DNA from: Woronichinia naegeliana WA131
GTDB lineage: Bacteria; Cyanobacteriota; Cyanobacteriia; Cyanobacteriales; Microcystaceae
NCBI GenBank assembly: GCA_025370055.1
Contig: CP073041.1
Location: forward strand, 496,001-560,000
Direction: 5' to 3'
Length of the DNA stretch: 64,000 bases
The notes under the pieces were generated by a model. That model saw nothing but the letters and a program-made list of their open reading frames with translations. It was not told the origin of the DNA and made no database searches. The position numbers and the translations under genes are program-made. Shown piece after piece: positions 18,762 through 27,792 of the stretch (position 1 is its first letter; each line of letters begins with the position of its first letter).

Positions 18762-19639
18762 TGATCTTTCATCCATTGATGCGGGCCAAAATATTGACAG
18801 GATAACTGAGCAATTCTAACAGCTTGGGAGAGAGATTTGGGAAAAGAATGCTCATCTAGATGATTGTCTAAAAGATAATGACAAAAGGCTCCATGAAAAA
18901 TATCTCCTGCGCCCAAAGTATCGACTGCTTTGATGGTCGGGACTGGGATTTCCCCTCGTTGGCCAAAACTATGATAGATAATCGGTTTCGCACCTTGAGT
19001 AATGGCAAAATGAGGAATTTTATATGTTTGTAAATAACGGCAAACCTGTTCAGAATTTTGACAAGTGGGGGGATAAAAATTGGCAGAACAAATGCCATAG
19101 TCAACGTAGGGAAGTACTGTTTCCAAGCCTGGTTTCCAACTGCCGCCGTCTAGCACAACGGGAATGTTCTGTTTTTGAGCCTGTTCAGCGATCGCCGCAC
19201 TGATGAGCATTTGATGACCGTCAATTAAAACCAGATCAATTTGTTCAAGTAAGTCAATAAGGTTAAAGTTAAGATCGTCAAGATTAGCTTGCAATTTAGT
19301 GGCATTAATAGAAACAACAGCCCTTTCTCCTGTCCCTTGAGTAATAATAATCGAAGAGACAGCCGGAGAAGCGGAAAAGGTAGGAGCCAGATCTAATCCT
19401 TGGACACCATAATCTCTTAATGTCTGATGAATAATAGTCGTTAAGGAATGATTACCCACCACACTCATTAAGGAGGATTGATGACCAAAATGGGCAAAGG
19501 TAATTGCCGCATTGGTGGCTGGCCCTCCCACCGTCAAAAGTTGGTCTATCGCCACTATTTTCTCGTTAGACTGGGGAAAATGAGTGGTTAAATAAAGACA
19601 ATCTAAGGTCGTTAAACCCACAAATAATCCCTGACCCAT
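18758..19639 (-). CDS. PfkB-family carbohydrate kinase
   Basis: 293 residues. Motif 1 is the N-terminal GGPATNAAITFAHFG (~38-52). Motif 2 is VDTLGAGDIFHGAFCHYLL (~237-255), with the anion hole GAGD and catalytic Asp. It phosphorylates a sugar or nucleoside; the substrate cannot be read from the motifs. It overlaps the response regulator by four bases and follows the thioredoxin-like gene by six, so the four genes are probably cotranscribed. Confidence 0.88.
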   Translation of the reverse strand: MGQGLFVGLTTLDCLYLTTHFPQSNEKIVAIDQLLTVGGPATNAAITFAHFGHQSSLMSVVGNHSLTTIIHQTLRDYGVQGLDLAPTFSASPAVSSIIITQGTGERAVVSINATKLQANLDDLNFNLIDLLEQIDLVLIDGHQMLISAAIAEQAQKQNIPVVLDGGSWKPGLETVLPYVDYGICSANFYPPTCQNSEQVCRYLQTYKIPHFAITQGAKPIIYHSFGQRGEIPVPTIKAVDTLGAGDIFHGAFCHYLLDNHLDEHSFPKSLSQAVRIAQLSCQYFGPHQWMKDQ

Positions 19640-19645
19640 GCTTAT

Positions 19646-20227
19646 CTACGCCACCTTCCATTTGATATTGCAGCCAATACTCGGTTTTTGTTCAGCACGA
19701 ATCGGTTTTCCGGCTAAAACTGCTTCGATCGCGGCCCGTAGATCCTGACCTGTCACCGGCAGAGAATTACTAGGACGACTATCATCTAATTGTCCCCGAT
19801 AAACTAAACGGCGTGCGCGCAGCGTGCCCTTGGCATCGCCATCAAAAAGGAAAAAGTCGGGGGTACAAGCAGCATCGTAGGCTTTAGCAACTGCTTGCGT
19901 TTCGTCATAGACGAAGGGAAAAACAAATCCTAATTCTTCGGCCATGGCCTTGAGGCTTTCCGGCGCATCATCGGGATATTTTTCGGCATCATTAGCACTA
20001 ATCGCCAGGATACCCAGGGTAGTTAACTGATAATCTCGCCCTAATTGAGCAAGCTGTTCTTGAATATGTTTAACAAAGGGACAATGCCGACAGATAAACA
20101 TCACTAATAAAGCTGATTTATCCGCAAAGGTGGCTAAAGAAAGCTCTTCTCCAGAAACCACCTCCCTCAACTGAAAGTCAGGAGCGGAGGTTCCCAAGGC
20201 TAACATCGTAGAAGGGGTCAATACCAT
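19646..20227 (-). CDS. Thioredoxin-like/peroxiredoxin-like protein
   Basis: 193 residues with an AhpC/TSA-like fold: ALGTSAPDFQLREVVSGEELSL at the start, the redox motif FICRHCPFVKHIQEQL (Cys pair CRHC) and TPDFFLFD for the cis-Pro region. It resembles the PRX-like group rather than classic 2-Cys peroxiredoxins. The C-terminal Cys in SIGCNIKW is typical of this group. First gene of the set leading to cobL. Confidence 0.85.
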   Translation of the reverse strand: MVLTPSTMLALGTSAPDFQLREVVSGEELSLATFADKSALLVMFICRHCPFVKHIQEQLAQLGRDYQLTTLGILAISANDAEKYPDDAPESLKAMAEELGFVFPFVYDETQAVAKAYDAACTPDFFLFDGDAKGTLRARRLVYRGQLDDSRPSNSLPVTGQDLRAAIEAVLAGKPIRAEQKPSIGCNIKWKVA

Positions 20228-20359
20228 TAACAGACTTCCTATTGTAGTAAGGTTTTAAGCGATAATCCGTCCTAATTTTAGCATTCTCAACCATTTGCCA
20301 AGGATCAATCACCATACTATACTTTAGGGCAAGTCCATTGCAAAGCTCCCCATCTTCTC

Positions 20360-20998
20360 ATGACCTTAAAACTCTATTTTCTTCGGCATGGGGAAACCCT
20401 TTCGAGTCAAACGGGAACCTTCTGTGGTCGGGTGGATATTGACCTGACAGAGGCGGGTTATCAAATGGCAGAACAATTTGCTGATACCTATCAAGATCTG
20501 CCCTGGGCAGCAATTTTTGCCAGTCCCCTACACCGCACGATAGCTACCGCCAAACCGATCAGCGATCGCCTCGGTCTAAAAATTCAGCGTCGAGAAGGCT
20601 TAAAGGAAATTGCCTACGGTAAATGGGAAAATAAAACCCCCGCCGAGGTTAACCTAGAATTCCATGATGATTATGTCAGCTGGTTAGCTGATCCTGGCTG
20701 GAATGCTCCCACAGGGGGAGAAAAAGGCATTGACATTGCGCGACGTAGCTCTGAAGTACTAGAAGAGCTTGAACAAACCTACGATAGTGGCAATATTTTA
20801 GTGGTATCCCACAAATCGACCATTCGGATTATGCTCTGTTCTCTTTTAGGGATTGATATCGGTCGTTACCGCGATCGCATTGGTATGCCGGTTGCTTCTT
20901 TGAGTATTGTAGAAATGTCGGAACATGGCCCCTTAATTGAGGTAATGGGCGATCGCGCTCACTTGAGTCCTGATTTACGGGAGCGTCACGGCACTTAA
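20360..20998 (+). CDS. Histidine phosphatase family protein, copy 1
   Basis: 212 residues of the phosphoglycerate-mutase/acid-phosphatase superfamily. The phospho-accepting His lies in FLRHGETLSSQTG, the acid/base Glu in GLKEIAYGKWENKTP, and the second His in ILVVSHKSTIRIMLC. A close paralogue follows in tandem at 21048. Substrate unknown. Confidence 0.9.
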   Translation: MTLKLYFLRHGETLSSQTGTFCGRVDIDLTEAGYQMAEQFADTYQDLPWAAIFASPLHRTIATAKPISDRLGLKIQRREGLKEIAYGKWENKTPAEVNLEFHDDYVSWLADPGWNAPTGGEKGIDIARRSSEVLEELEQTYDSGNILVVSHKSTIRIMLCSLLGIDIGRYRDRIGMPVASLSIVEMSEHGPLIEVMGDRAHLSPDLRERHGT

Positions 20999-21047
20999 AG
21001 AAACTTCCTCGTGATCGGATCACTCAATCTTTGGTTAGTAATGGCTC

Positions 21048-21692
21048 ATGGGTTTAAAGCTCTACTTTTTACGACATGGACAAACCGCTTATAGCAAGAC
21101 GGGCGGCTATTGTGGTACGCCGGAAAACGATCCTGGCTTAACGCCCGAAGGGATTGAAATGGCGAAAGCCTTTGCTGCATTTTATTGTCATTTGCCCTGG
21201 CAAGCCATCTATGTCAGCCCTCTGCAACGAGCCAGACAAACGGCCCAACCGCTCTGTGACAAGTTGGGAATGACGATGAAATTGCGTTCAGGCTTAAAGG
21301 AGGTGGCCTACGGAGAATGGGAAGGTTTGCATCCCACCCAGGTCTATGAACGCTTTCATGATCTCTATATGCAGTGGTTAACCGATCCGGCTTGGAATTC
21401 ACCGCCAGGCGGCGAACGGGGCATTGATATTGCGCGACGTTGTTCCCATGTTCTAGAGGAAATTGAGGATAACTATGATCTCGGTAATGTACTTATTGTT
21501 TCCCACAAAGCCACCATTCGCATTATGCTCTGTCATCTGATGGGCATTGATATTGGCCGTTACCGCGATCGCTTTGCCATGCCCGTTGCCGCCGTCAGCA
21601 TTGTTGAAATGTCCTCACGGGGGCCACTCTTTCATGCCATCAGCGATCGCACTCATTTGAGTCCCTATCTTCGCAGTTTACCCTCCACCTAA
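21048..21692 (+). CDS. Histidine phosphatase family protein, copy 2
   Basis: 214 residues, collinear with the preceding gene: FLRHGQTAYSKTGG, GLKEVAYGEWEGLHP, VLIVSHKATIRIMLC and a matching C-terminus (DRTHLSPYLR). The two are clearly a tandem duplication that has diverged, with all catalytic residues kept in both. The 49-bp gap suggests one transcript. Confidence 0.9.
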   Translation: MGLKLYFLRHGQTAYSKTGGYCGTPENDPGLTPEGIEMAKAFAAFYCHLPWQAIYVSPLQRARQTAQPLCDKLGMTMKLRSGLKEVAYGEWEGLHPTQVYERFHDLYMQWLTDPAWNSPPGGERGIDIARRCSHVLEEIEDNYDLGNVLIVSHKATIRIMLCHLMGIDIGRYRDRFAMPVAAVSIVEMSSRGPLFHAISDRTHLSPYLRSLPST

Positions 21693-21705
21693 TCATGCCT
21701 CTGGT

Positions 21706-22353
21706 TTAACGTCCCAAATCATGTAGGTCATGAATGACGGTTTGGCAGGTATGAGTGACGGCTTCTAAACTTTCCTTTTTCACCATTTGCGGCGGAGCAA
21801 TGGGTTCACCAATGCGAACTGTAATAGGAACAGGCCGGGGGAAAGCCGAACCCGATGGCAAAATCTGTTCCGTCCCCCACAAGCTAACCGGAATTAAAGG
21901 AACTTGGGCTTTAGCGGCAATCATCGCTGCTCCTAGTTTAGGGCTATAAATGCGAGCATCAGGAGTACGAGTTCCTTCCAGAAAAACCCCCACCAACCAC
22001 CCTTCCTCCAGGGCCGTTAAGGCAGCCCGAATAGCACCGCGATCGCCGGAACCCCGTTTAACCGGATAAGCACCATAGAGACGAATGATTGAGCTTAGGA
22101 GAGGCACCTGGAACAGTTCTTCTTTAGCCATAAAAGCCACCGGACGGCCCATCCCACTGGCTAATAGAGGCGGATCAAAATAACTAGCATGATTACTAAC
22201 AATGATCGCAGACCCCTTGGCCGGAATATGCTCCAAACCATAAACTTTTCCCTTGAGATAGCCCAACATAAGGGGATAAATTACCGACCATTTAAGACCA
22301 CGGTAGAGCAACAAACTGGCTAGGGGTTCTCGGTCACGAGGAGCGATCGTCAT
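21706..22353 (-). CDS. plsC: 1-acyl-sn-glycerol-3-phosphate acyltransferase
   Basis: 215 residues of the PlsC family, making phosphatidic acid from lysophosphatidate at the membrane. The catalytic NHxxxxD is SNHASYFDPP, the substrate-binding block is FLEGTRTPDARIYSPKLGAA, and LIPVSLWGTEQILP completes the set. It is convergent with the phosphatases. Confidence 0.9.
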   Translation of the reverse strand: MTIAPRDREPLASLLLYRGLKWSVIYPLMLGYLKGKVYGLEHIPAKGSAIIVSNHASYFDPPLLASGMGRPVAFMAKEELFQVPLLSSIIRLYGAYPVKRGSGDRGAIRAALTALEEGWLVGVFLEGTRTPDARIYSPKLGAAMIAAKAQVPLIPVSLWGTEQILPSGSAFPRPVPITVRIGEPIAPPQMVKKESLEAVTHTCQTVIHDLHDLGR

Positions 22354-22393
22354 GATGAAATTTAAGGCGGTTAAAAATCAATAAGAGTTCAAG

Positions 22394-23200
22394 TTAGTAG
22401 GGTTGACGAAACTTATCCACACTGGGAATCCCTTTTTTGGGCGGCAGTGAGGTATTGGGTTGATTCAACGTGGGTGCAGGTAAACTACTGCTAGGGGTTG
22501 GCGGTGGGGTTACGGGCGGCACAATCGGATTAATAGGCTGATCAGGAACAGGAACAACGGGTTCCACACTTGAGCTAGGTGGGGATGAGAGGGATGAAGG
22601 GGATGAGAGGGCTGGGGGGGATGAGGAGGATGAGTTAGAAGGCGTGATTGTTATATTAGCCTGGCTACCACTAAAGTAGAAATGACCCAGGGGTTTACCG
22701 TTGTAGGTTCGCTTCGTAAATTGCCAGCCAGGATTCAAGATAATTTTCATAAAACCCGCATTCAGCCCTTGCGTTTCACCAATGATTAACTCTGGTAACT
22801 TAGGATTACGGGGCGTGCCCACTAACATTAATTCGCTACCACGAGGCACAACCCGCAGCAAATAGTCCAATCCATAATCCGTACCGTCAATTCGTACCGA
22901 GTAACCGTTACTATCAGTGGAACGACGACAATGACCTGTAAAGTCAAAATTCAAGAGCAAAGGCGTAACCATGACCGGATTAGAACCACTTTCGCTCCAG
23001 CATTGCTTTTTCTTGGGGATTTGCTCAATCACCAACAAGTCATATTTTCCTTCACCGTAGGGTCGGGCGATCGCAATCACCTGAGTTTGATCCAATGCCG
23101 TTTCACCAAACTGGCCCGCCTTCGCCATTGGACTCACGAATGAGCTACTACCAATCACGGCGATCAAGGTGAGAAATTTAAAAGGGAAAGTTAATTTCAT
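22394..23200 (-). CDS. DUF3747 secreted protein
   Basis: 268 residues with a signal peptide (FLTLIAVIGSSSFVSPMAKA, cleavage after AKA near 28). The conserved domain begins GQFGETALDQTQVIAIARPYGEGKYDLLVIEQ and includes NPGWQFTKRTYNG...GHFYFSGSQA. A low-complexity Ser/Pro-rich tail (~190-250) looks like a wall-spanning linker. The function of DUF3747 is unknown; it is common in cyanobacteria. Confidence 0.85.
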   Translation of the reverse strand: MKLTFPFKFLTLIAVIGSSSFVSPMAKAGQFGETALDQTQVIAIARPYGEGKYDLLVIEQIPKKKQCWSESGSNPVMVTPLLLNFDFTGHCRRSTDSNGYSVRIDGTDYGLDYLLRVVPRGSELMLVGTPRNPKLPELIIGETQGLNAGFMKIILNPGWQFTKRTYNGKPLGHFYFSGSQANITITPSNSSSSSPPALSSPSSLSSPPSSSVEPVVPVPDQPINPIVPPVTPPPTPSSSLPAPTLNQPNTSLPPKKGIPSVDKFRQPY

Positions 23201-23342
23201 AAGTACATTAGAAGAAATGCAAAAAGCAACCTGGCTCGGCTAATCAGAATAGGAATTTTTGTGCCTGACTCTATCATGACTCACTGACTATCTGGACGGT
23301 TCCAAGGTTAGTCAAGTTTAGATTCCGTCAGCGCAGGAATAA

Positions 23343-24434
23343 TTAATCGTGAAAGAATGCCAGGCTGCTATAAAGATGAAAGGCCTCGTCCCATTCCGTT
23401 TTTTCCCGTCGCAGAAAATGAATATGAGGATCGATCAGTTTTAAGAGTTCTTTAAAATCCAAAGCGGTTTCTGCAAAGAACTTAAATTCATTCCAAACCT
23501 TGACTGTCGGTAATTGTTCTTGAAAAATAGCCAATAATCGTTGCCATTGATCATAAGTAGTTCCCTCTTCTCGCGGTTTTGAGGATGTGATCAGAGAAAT
23601 ACCTTGATCAAATTCATAGATTTGGTCACAAAAACGTAAGATCATATTTTGTTCAGGTATATGTAGATCGCACATTTTGGCATAGTCTAAAATTTTAGTT
23701 TTGCGTTCAACTTTGCCATTTTTACTGACAGCTACACATTCTTCAAAAATGGGTAATAATCCTTCCACCCGTTGACTCACAGCTGACCAAGGAATATCAA
23801 TCTGACTACGTTGATCTTTGCTCACACGGTAGGTTAAGGCCATATTGGGCGCGATCGCCTCTAGAGAGTAAACCGGCAAAATTCGCAGGGATAAAATACA
23901 GGTTAAGGGAACACAAAAGCAGGGAATTCCCTGCCCTTGCAATTCTTGAACATAAAAGTTTAATGCTCCGACACTTCCGGTTCGATAGAGTCGCCAAGCC
24001 CGACTGGGTAACTGTAATCTTGCGCTGTAGGCATCTATTTGCATCACCTCACCAAAGATATTTGCGGCTTCTTGTTTCTGTTCAGAGGTAATGGGATCAA
24101 GGACAAAAACACCGAGTTCTGGATCTTGACTTTTAGCGACTTCTAACAATTCCTTGCGTTGATCGAGAACCTGTTTTTCAGCCTGTTCTTCCAGCAGTTT
24201 GATTCGTTCTAAGCCACGACGAATTTTGGCCAGTAGTTGAGGATTGCTAATCCAGCCGAGTAGTTGACGATAGCCCTGTTGAGCTTCGCTTAAATTGCCC
24301 AGACCTTCTGCTAAACGAGCTTGATAAAAAAGAATCCAGGGATTATCTCTTTGATCGGATGACAAATCTTGTAACAGTTCAGCTGTCCGTTGGTATTGTT
24401 TATTTTTGATTGCTTCGGCCAGATCTTCTAGCAT
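23343..24434 (-). CDS. Conserved cyanobacterial TPR-containing protein
   Basis: 363 residues. The first ~80 form tetratricopeptide-like helices (YQRTAELLQDLSSDQRDNPWILFYQARLAEGLGNLSEAQQGYRQLL). A long helix and a mixed alpha/beta domain follow, with no catalytic motif I recognise. The start ATG is 21 bp after the rsmE stop on the same strand, so the two are likely cotranscribed. Confidence 0.65.
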   Translation of the reverse strand: MLEDLAEAIKNKQYQRTAELLQDLSSDQRDNPWILFYQARLAEGLGNLSEAQQGYRQLLGWISNPQLLAKIRRGLERIKLLEEQAEKQVLDQRKELLEVAKSQDPELGVFVLDPITSEQKQEAANIFGEVMQIDAYSARLQLPSRAWRLYRTGSVGALNFYVQELQGQGIPCFCVPLTCILSLRILPVYSLEAIAPNMALTYRVSKDQRSQIDIPWSAVSQRVEGLLPIFEECVAVSKNGKVERKTKILDYAKMCDLHIPEQNMILRFCDQIYEFDQGISLITSSKPREEGTTYDQWQRLLAIFQEQLPTVKVWNEFKFFAETALDFKELLKLIDPHIHFLRREKTEWDEAFHLYSSLAFFHD

Positions 24435-24455
24435 GAGGAATTATCAAATTAAAAA

Positions 24456-25172
24456 CTATCGCAATTCTGCAAAATTTGCTACTAAACTCATGACAACCGT
24501 TGGGGCCGTGATGGCTCTCAAAATGCGTTTTCCTAGAGAAACCGGTTTAAAACCAACGGCGATCGCCTGTTCAATTTCGGTATCTGTCCAACCGCCTTCG
24601 GGGCCTGTCGCAATTAGCAAACGGTTAGGGCGTTGAGTTTCTAAACAAGACCAAAGTAGCGGACTTTCTCTACGAGTAACACAGATATAGGCTTCTGAAC
24701 CCCAATCCTTAAGATTTATTAATGCTTCTTTAAAAGAACAAGGTTCTAGAATGTCTGGAACCCATTGTCTTTCACTTTGTTCTGCCGCTTCTCTTGCAAT
24801 TTTCTGCCAACGTTCTCCCTTATTGGGACTGGGTTTTAGCAAAGTGCGATCGCTGATCACAGGCATCAAAGTGCTAACCCCCAATTCTGTACAGGGCCGA
24901 ATAATCTCTTCAAAACCATTGCCTTTGGGCAGAGCCACTAGTAAGGTGACAGCAATATTTAATTCCGTTGATTCCGGCAAAAAATCTAATAAATGGGCTT
25001 TTTCGGCTTGTAATTCGGCTAACCAAGCTTTTCCTTGACCATCCATCGCCACAAAGCGATCGCCATTTTTAAGGCGCAGAACCCGTTGCAAATAATGAGA
25101 TTGTTCCTGGCTTAAAGCAATCCACTGCTGTTGAGGATGTGGTGGTGTAATTACGATCCGATAGAAAGCCAT
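24456..25172 (-). CDS. rsmE: 16S rRNA (uracil-1498-N3)-methyltransferase
   Basis: 238 residues of the RsmE/SPOUT family. The N-terminal PUA-like part (HYLQRVLRLKNGDRFVAMDGQG) is followed by the knotted SAM site: ALPKGNGFEEIIRPCTELGV, ATGPEGGWTDTEIEQA and LGKRILRAITAPTVVMSLV. It methylates U1498 of 16S rRNA. Confidence 0.94.
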   Translation of the reverse strand: MAFYRIVITPPHPQQQWIALSQEQSHYLQRVLRLKNGDRFVAMDGQGKAWLAELQAEKAHLLDFLPESTELNIAVTLLVALPKGNGFEEIIRPCTELGVSTLMPVISDRTLLKPSPNKGERWQKIAREAAEQSERQWVPDILEPCSFKEALINLKDWGSEAYICVTRRESPLLWSCLETQRPNRLLIATGPEGGWTDTEIEQAIAVGFKPVSLGKRILRAITAPTVVMSLVANFAELR

Positions 25173-25317
25173 TGATGATTGCCAACAAGATTAAATTGAT
25201 TTTTGTTTAGAGGTAACGATGAGCATAATCTGTCAAACTTGCATTGGTCAATTTCTATTTGTCGATGGGCAGCAAGTTTTCAGAGGGTAATTACCTTTTA
25301 TGATGGTACAAGTTATC

Positions 25318-25345
25318 GAAAAACCGGGGCTAAAACCCCGTCTTC
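25318..25345 (-). terminator. Rho-independent terminator
   Basis: On the minus strand, downstream of the gene at 25362, CGGGGTTTTAGCCCCG forms a 5-bp GC stem and is followed by GTTTTTC. A neighbouring CCGTCCTAGAAGACGG stem makes the double hairpin look like an IS200/IS605-type end as well. Confidence 0.6.
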
Positions 25346-25361
25346 TAGGACGGACTTACGT

Positions 25362-26144
25362 TTAATTTAACGACATTGGCAAGATAGGCGTAGTTGGCGG
25401 TTCTTGATGACCCGCATTACAAGTTGGAATAGTGGTGGGTTGAAGAGGTCGTTGATTATTGAGCGTTCCAGCATTAATACCATAGCGATTAAGACTAGCC
25501 TGCAACCAGAGGAGATCAAAGGAAGGAGTCGCCACTGCATTAGCTCCCCAACGCCAACCTAAAAAAGTTGTCTGATTCGTACTTACAATAGCAGCCGGTT
25601 TTCCCTGAGATACCCAGATTGCGACCGTTTTTGCGCCTAGTTTGGGCAATAACACGCCACCACTGACCGGAGTAGTTAAACCATCAACACTGAGATTCAC
25701 GAATTCTGTGTTATCGTTTAACTTGAGGCTGATAGCCTGAGAATTGGGAAATTGCCAACTAGCTCCCAATAAACCTTGCAATTGTTTTTTGACATCAGGG
25801 GTTGATAATTCACCAGTTGGCCCTGTGGCAATTACTTTACCGCCTTGAGCCAGCCAATTGGCTAAACTTTCGGATTGATAACCTTGAATTTGGGAGACGT
25901 TTGGTAACAATAATACTTGAATGTTTCCAAGGTCATTAACTGTCTGCCAGCGATCGCTGTCGATGAGGCAATAGTCCAATCCAATCGCCGTTAAACGACC
26001 GACAATACTTTCCCAAATGCCGGCATTATCACTACTTTTGACAACGCCTAGCCGTGCCATTTGAGCAGAAGCCCATCGGGTGTGATGGGATAGCAGAAAT
26101 AAAAAGAAAAAAGAAAAAAGCAATTTCTTTGGCATGGTTAACAT
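25362..26144 (-). CDS. Secreted protein related to the N-terminal part of cyanobacterial family-10-like glycosyl hydrolases
   Basis: 260 residues with a signal peptide (FSFFFLFLLSHHTRWASA). The mature part (ARLGVVKSSDNAGIWESIVGRLTAIGLDYCLIDSDRW...LLLPNVSQIQGYQSESLANWLAQGGKVIATGP) resembles the flavodoxin-like module that in larger cyanobacterial proteins precedes a glycosyl-hydrolase-like domain. That catalytic domain is absent. The coding region ends close to a double hairpin (25318-25355), so truncation by a mobile end is possible, but a stand-alone form is equally plausible. Confidence 0.55.
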   Translation of the reverse strand: MLTMPKKLLFSFFFLFLLSHHTRWASAQMARLGVVKSSDNAGIWESIVGRLTAIGLDYCLIDSDRWQTVNDLGNIQVLLLPNVSQIQGYQSESLANWLAQGGKVIATGPTGELSTPDVKKQLQGLLGASWQFPNSQAISLKLNDNTEFVNLSVDGLTTPVSGGVLLPKLGAKTVAIWVSQGKPAAIVSTNQTTFLGWRWGANAVATPSFDLLWLQASLNRYGINAGTLNNQRPLQPTTIPTCNAGHQEPPTTPILPMSLN

Positions 26145-26218
26145 TATTGTTCGTTCAAGAAATTAATTATATTTGTTTTGGTTAAAAGGGTTTTAGCTAA
26201 ATAATTAATAATTGGTAA

Positions 26219-27166
26219 TTAATAATTGGTAATCAATAACTCTGAAATAGCTCCTCGCCGATTTGCCTTAGAATTAATCATACGATTAGCCTGAATTTTA
26301 TTAATGCTAAAATCTTCATAAAGTTTTTCAAAAAAATTATCCTGCGGATCAATGTTATGAGGATCAGAATTACTGAGCATTAACTTTGCCCCTTGCTGAT
26401 TGAGTTGACGGTAGAATTTTGCCAATCGTTCCTGTTCTTGGTCATTAAAATTAAAACGAGCATAGGCTTTAAAATTAGCCGTTTTGCTGAGAGGGCGATA
26501 GGGAGGATCAAAATAGACAAAACTTTGAGAATCAATTTTATTCTGATAGGCAGTAAAATCCTGGTGTTTAATAGTGGCTTTTTGAAGTAGCTGCGAAACG
26601 GCTAAAAGATTTTCTTCGTGACAGATCCTTGGATTTTTATAGTCCCCAAATGGCACATTAAATTCTCCTTTTTGGTTTACCCGAAAAAGTCCATTAAAAC
26701 AGGTGCGATTCAGAAAGACAATGGAAGCAGAACGCTCAATCCAATTGAGATTAAACTCTTCATAGTTAATCCAATGCTGTTGTTTATTATAGTAAAATCG
26801 TTTTTCTAGAAAATAATTTTTTCGCTGTTCAATTAATAAAGAGAAATATTCTGTTTCTATTTTCTTTAATGCTTCAATTAATGAATAAATATCATTTTGA
26901 ATGGTTCGATAGAGTAGAATCAACTCTCGATTAACATCTGATAAATAGAATTCTGAGATATTACAATTCTGGGCAACCCAAAAGAAAACAGCACCACCTC
27001 CCACAAATGGTTCTACATAACGGTGAATTTTGCCGTGATAAATTTCTGGTGGTAATGCCTGAATGATTTGCCTTAGTAATTGACCTTTTCCTCCTGCCCA
27101 TTTTAAAACAGGTTTAGCTATTAAATTGGTGAAAGGTTGGCACAAACTAGAGCATTGAGAAGACAT
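26219..27166 (-). CDS. Dam-family (D12 class) DNA adenine methyltransferase
   Basis: 315 residues. The SAM motif is PVLKWAGGKGQLLRQI with YVEPFVGGGAVFFW, the catalytic DPPY is in FVYFDPPYRPLSKTANF, and the C-terminus ISELLITNY is typical of GATC methylases of the Dam/DpnM type. No restriction endonuclease gene is adjacent, so it looks solitary. GATC lies inside every HIP1 octamer, so its modification would mark the many GCGATCGC sites. A 14-bp tandem duplication (26203-26230) runs into the stop codon. Confidence 0.88.
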   Translation of the reverse strand: MSSQCSSLCQPFTNLIAKPVLKWAGGKGQLLRQIIQALPPEIYHGKIHRYVEPFVGGGAVFFWVAQNCNISEFYLSDVNRELILLYRTIQNDIYSLIEALKKIETEYFSLLIEQRKNYFLEKRFYYNKQQHWINYEEFNLNWIERSASIVFLNRTCFNGLFRVNQKGEFNVPFGDYKNPRICHEENLLAVSQLLQKATIKHQDFTAYQNKIDSQSFVYFDPPYRPLSKTANFKAYARFNFNDQEQERLAKFYRQLNQQGAKLMLSNSDPHNIDPQDNFFEKLYEDFSINKIQANRMINSKANRRGAISELLITNY

Positions 27167-27459
27167 CCAATTATCCCATTTTAATCAAAGCTAAATAACT
27201 GAGCATCATACCAATTTTTCTGTCAATTTTAACCTGAATCCTAAACCACATGGTTAATCTAGGACACTTAGCGTTATTATAAAGATGTGGGAGGGAAGTA
27301 AAGACTTATTGAAATGTATCCTAGGCTACATTTTGTGCAGAAAGAAAGAGCGAACATTAGTTTTGGGTAGCCGTTGGTTTTGGGTTGGGCTGTTGTTTGA
27401 CCTAAGATTTGAGAGCGGCGATCAAACTTAGTAAAAATATTTTAAAAGGTAATACAAAA

Positions 27460-27792
27460 ATGAAAAATTGGACATTAGCTTTGGCTATAGGGACTGCTGT
27501 AACAACTACCGTGATAGGAACGGCTAACGCTGCTTCAGCTATTACAGTTTCTGGCCATGGAGGGGGCGGATCTGGTGGTCAAATTAATAACATAAAAAGA
27601 GCGATCGCCGAGAAAATAACCAGGATTGAAAGTCCTTTAAACGTTAGAATAGAAGGCCGTTTTATTTTTAAGCAAACTTCCCTAAACTTAAATTTTTTCA
27701 CGAAAACGACCAGCCACAATGATCGCCGCTCCTTCCGAACTTGCCCAATCCGTCCAACAACGGCGCAACTTTGCCATTATTTCCCACCCTGA
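27460..27792 (+). CDS. Possible exported protein, probably decayed
   Basis: From ATG 27460 (AAAAGGT upstream) the first 27 residues are a clear signal peptide ([20 protein letters not shown] then TANAASA), followed by a Gly-rich patch ([10 protein letters not shown]). After that the composition becomes unstructured and the frame runs 74 bp into prfC. The beginning looks like a real exported protein, of the kind seen in PEP-CTERM proteins, while the rest is probably chance reading. It may be a truncated relic. Confidence 0.3.
   Translation: MKNWTLALAIGTAVTTTVIGTANAASAITVSGHGGGGSGGQINNIKRAIAEKITRIESPLNVRIEGRFIFKQTSLNLNFFTKTTSHNDRRSFRTCPIRPTTAQLCHYFPP

Noticed and set aside
25318-25361. Double hairpin considered as a complete IS200/IS605 element
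   Set aside because: No transposase or opposite end is found nearby; it is better explained as a terminator, possibly of mobile origin.
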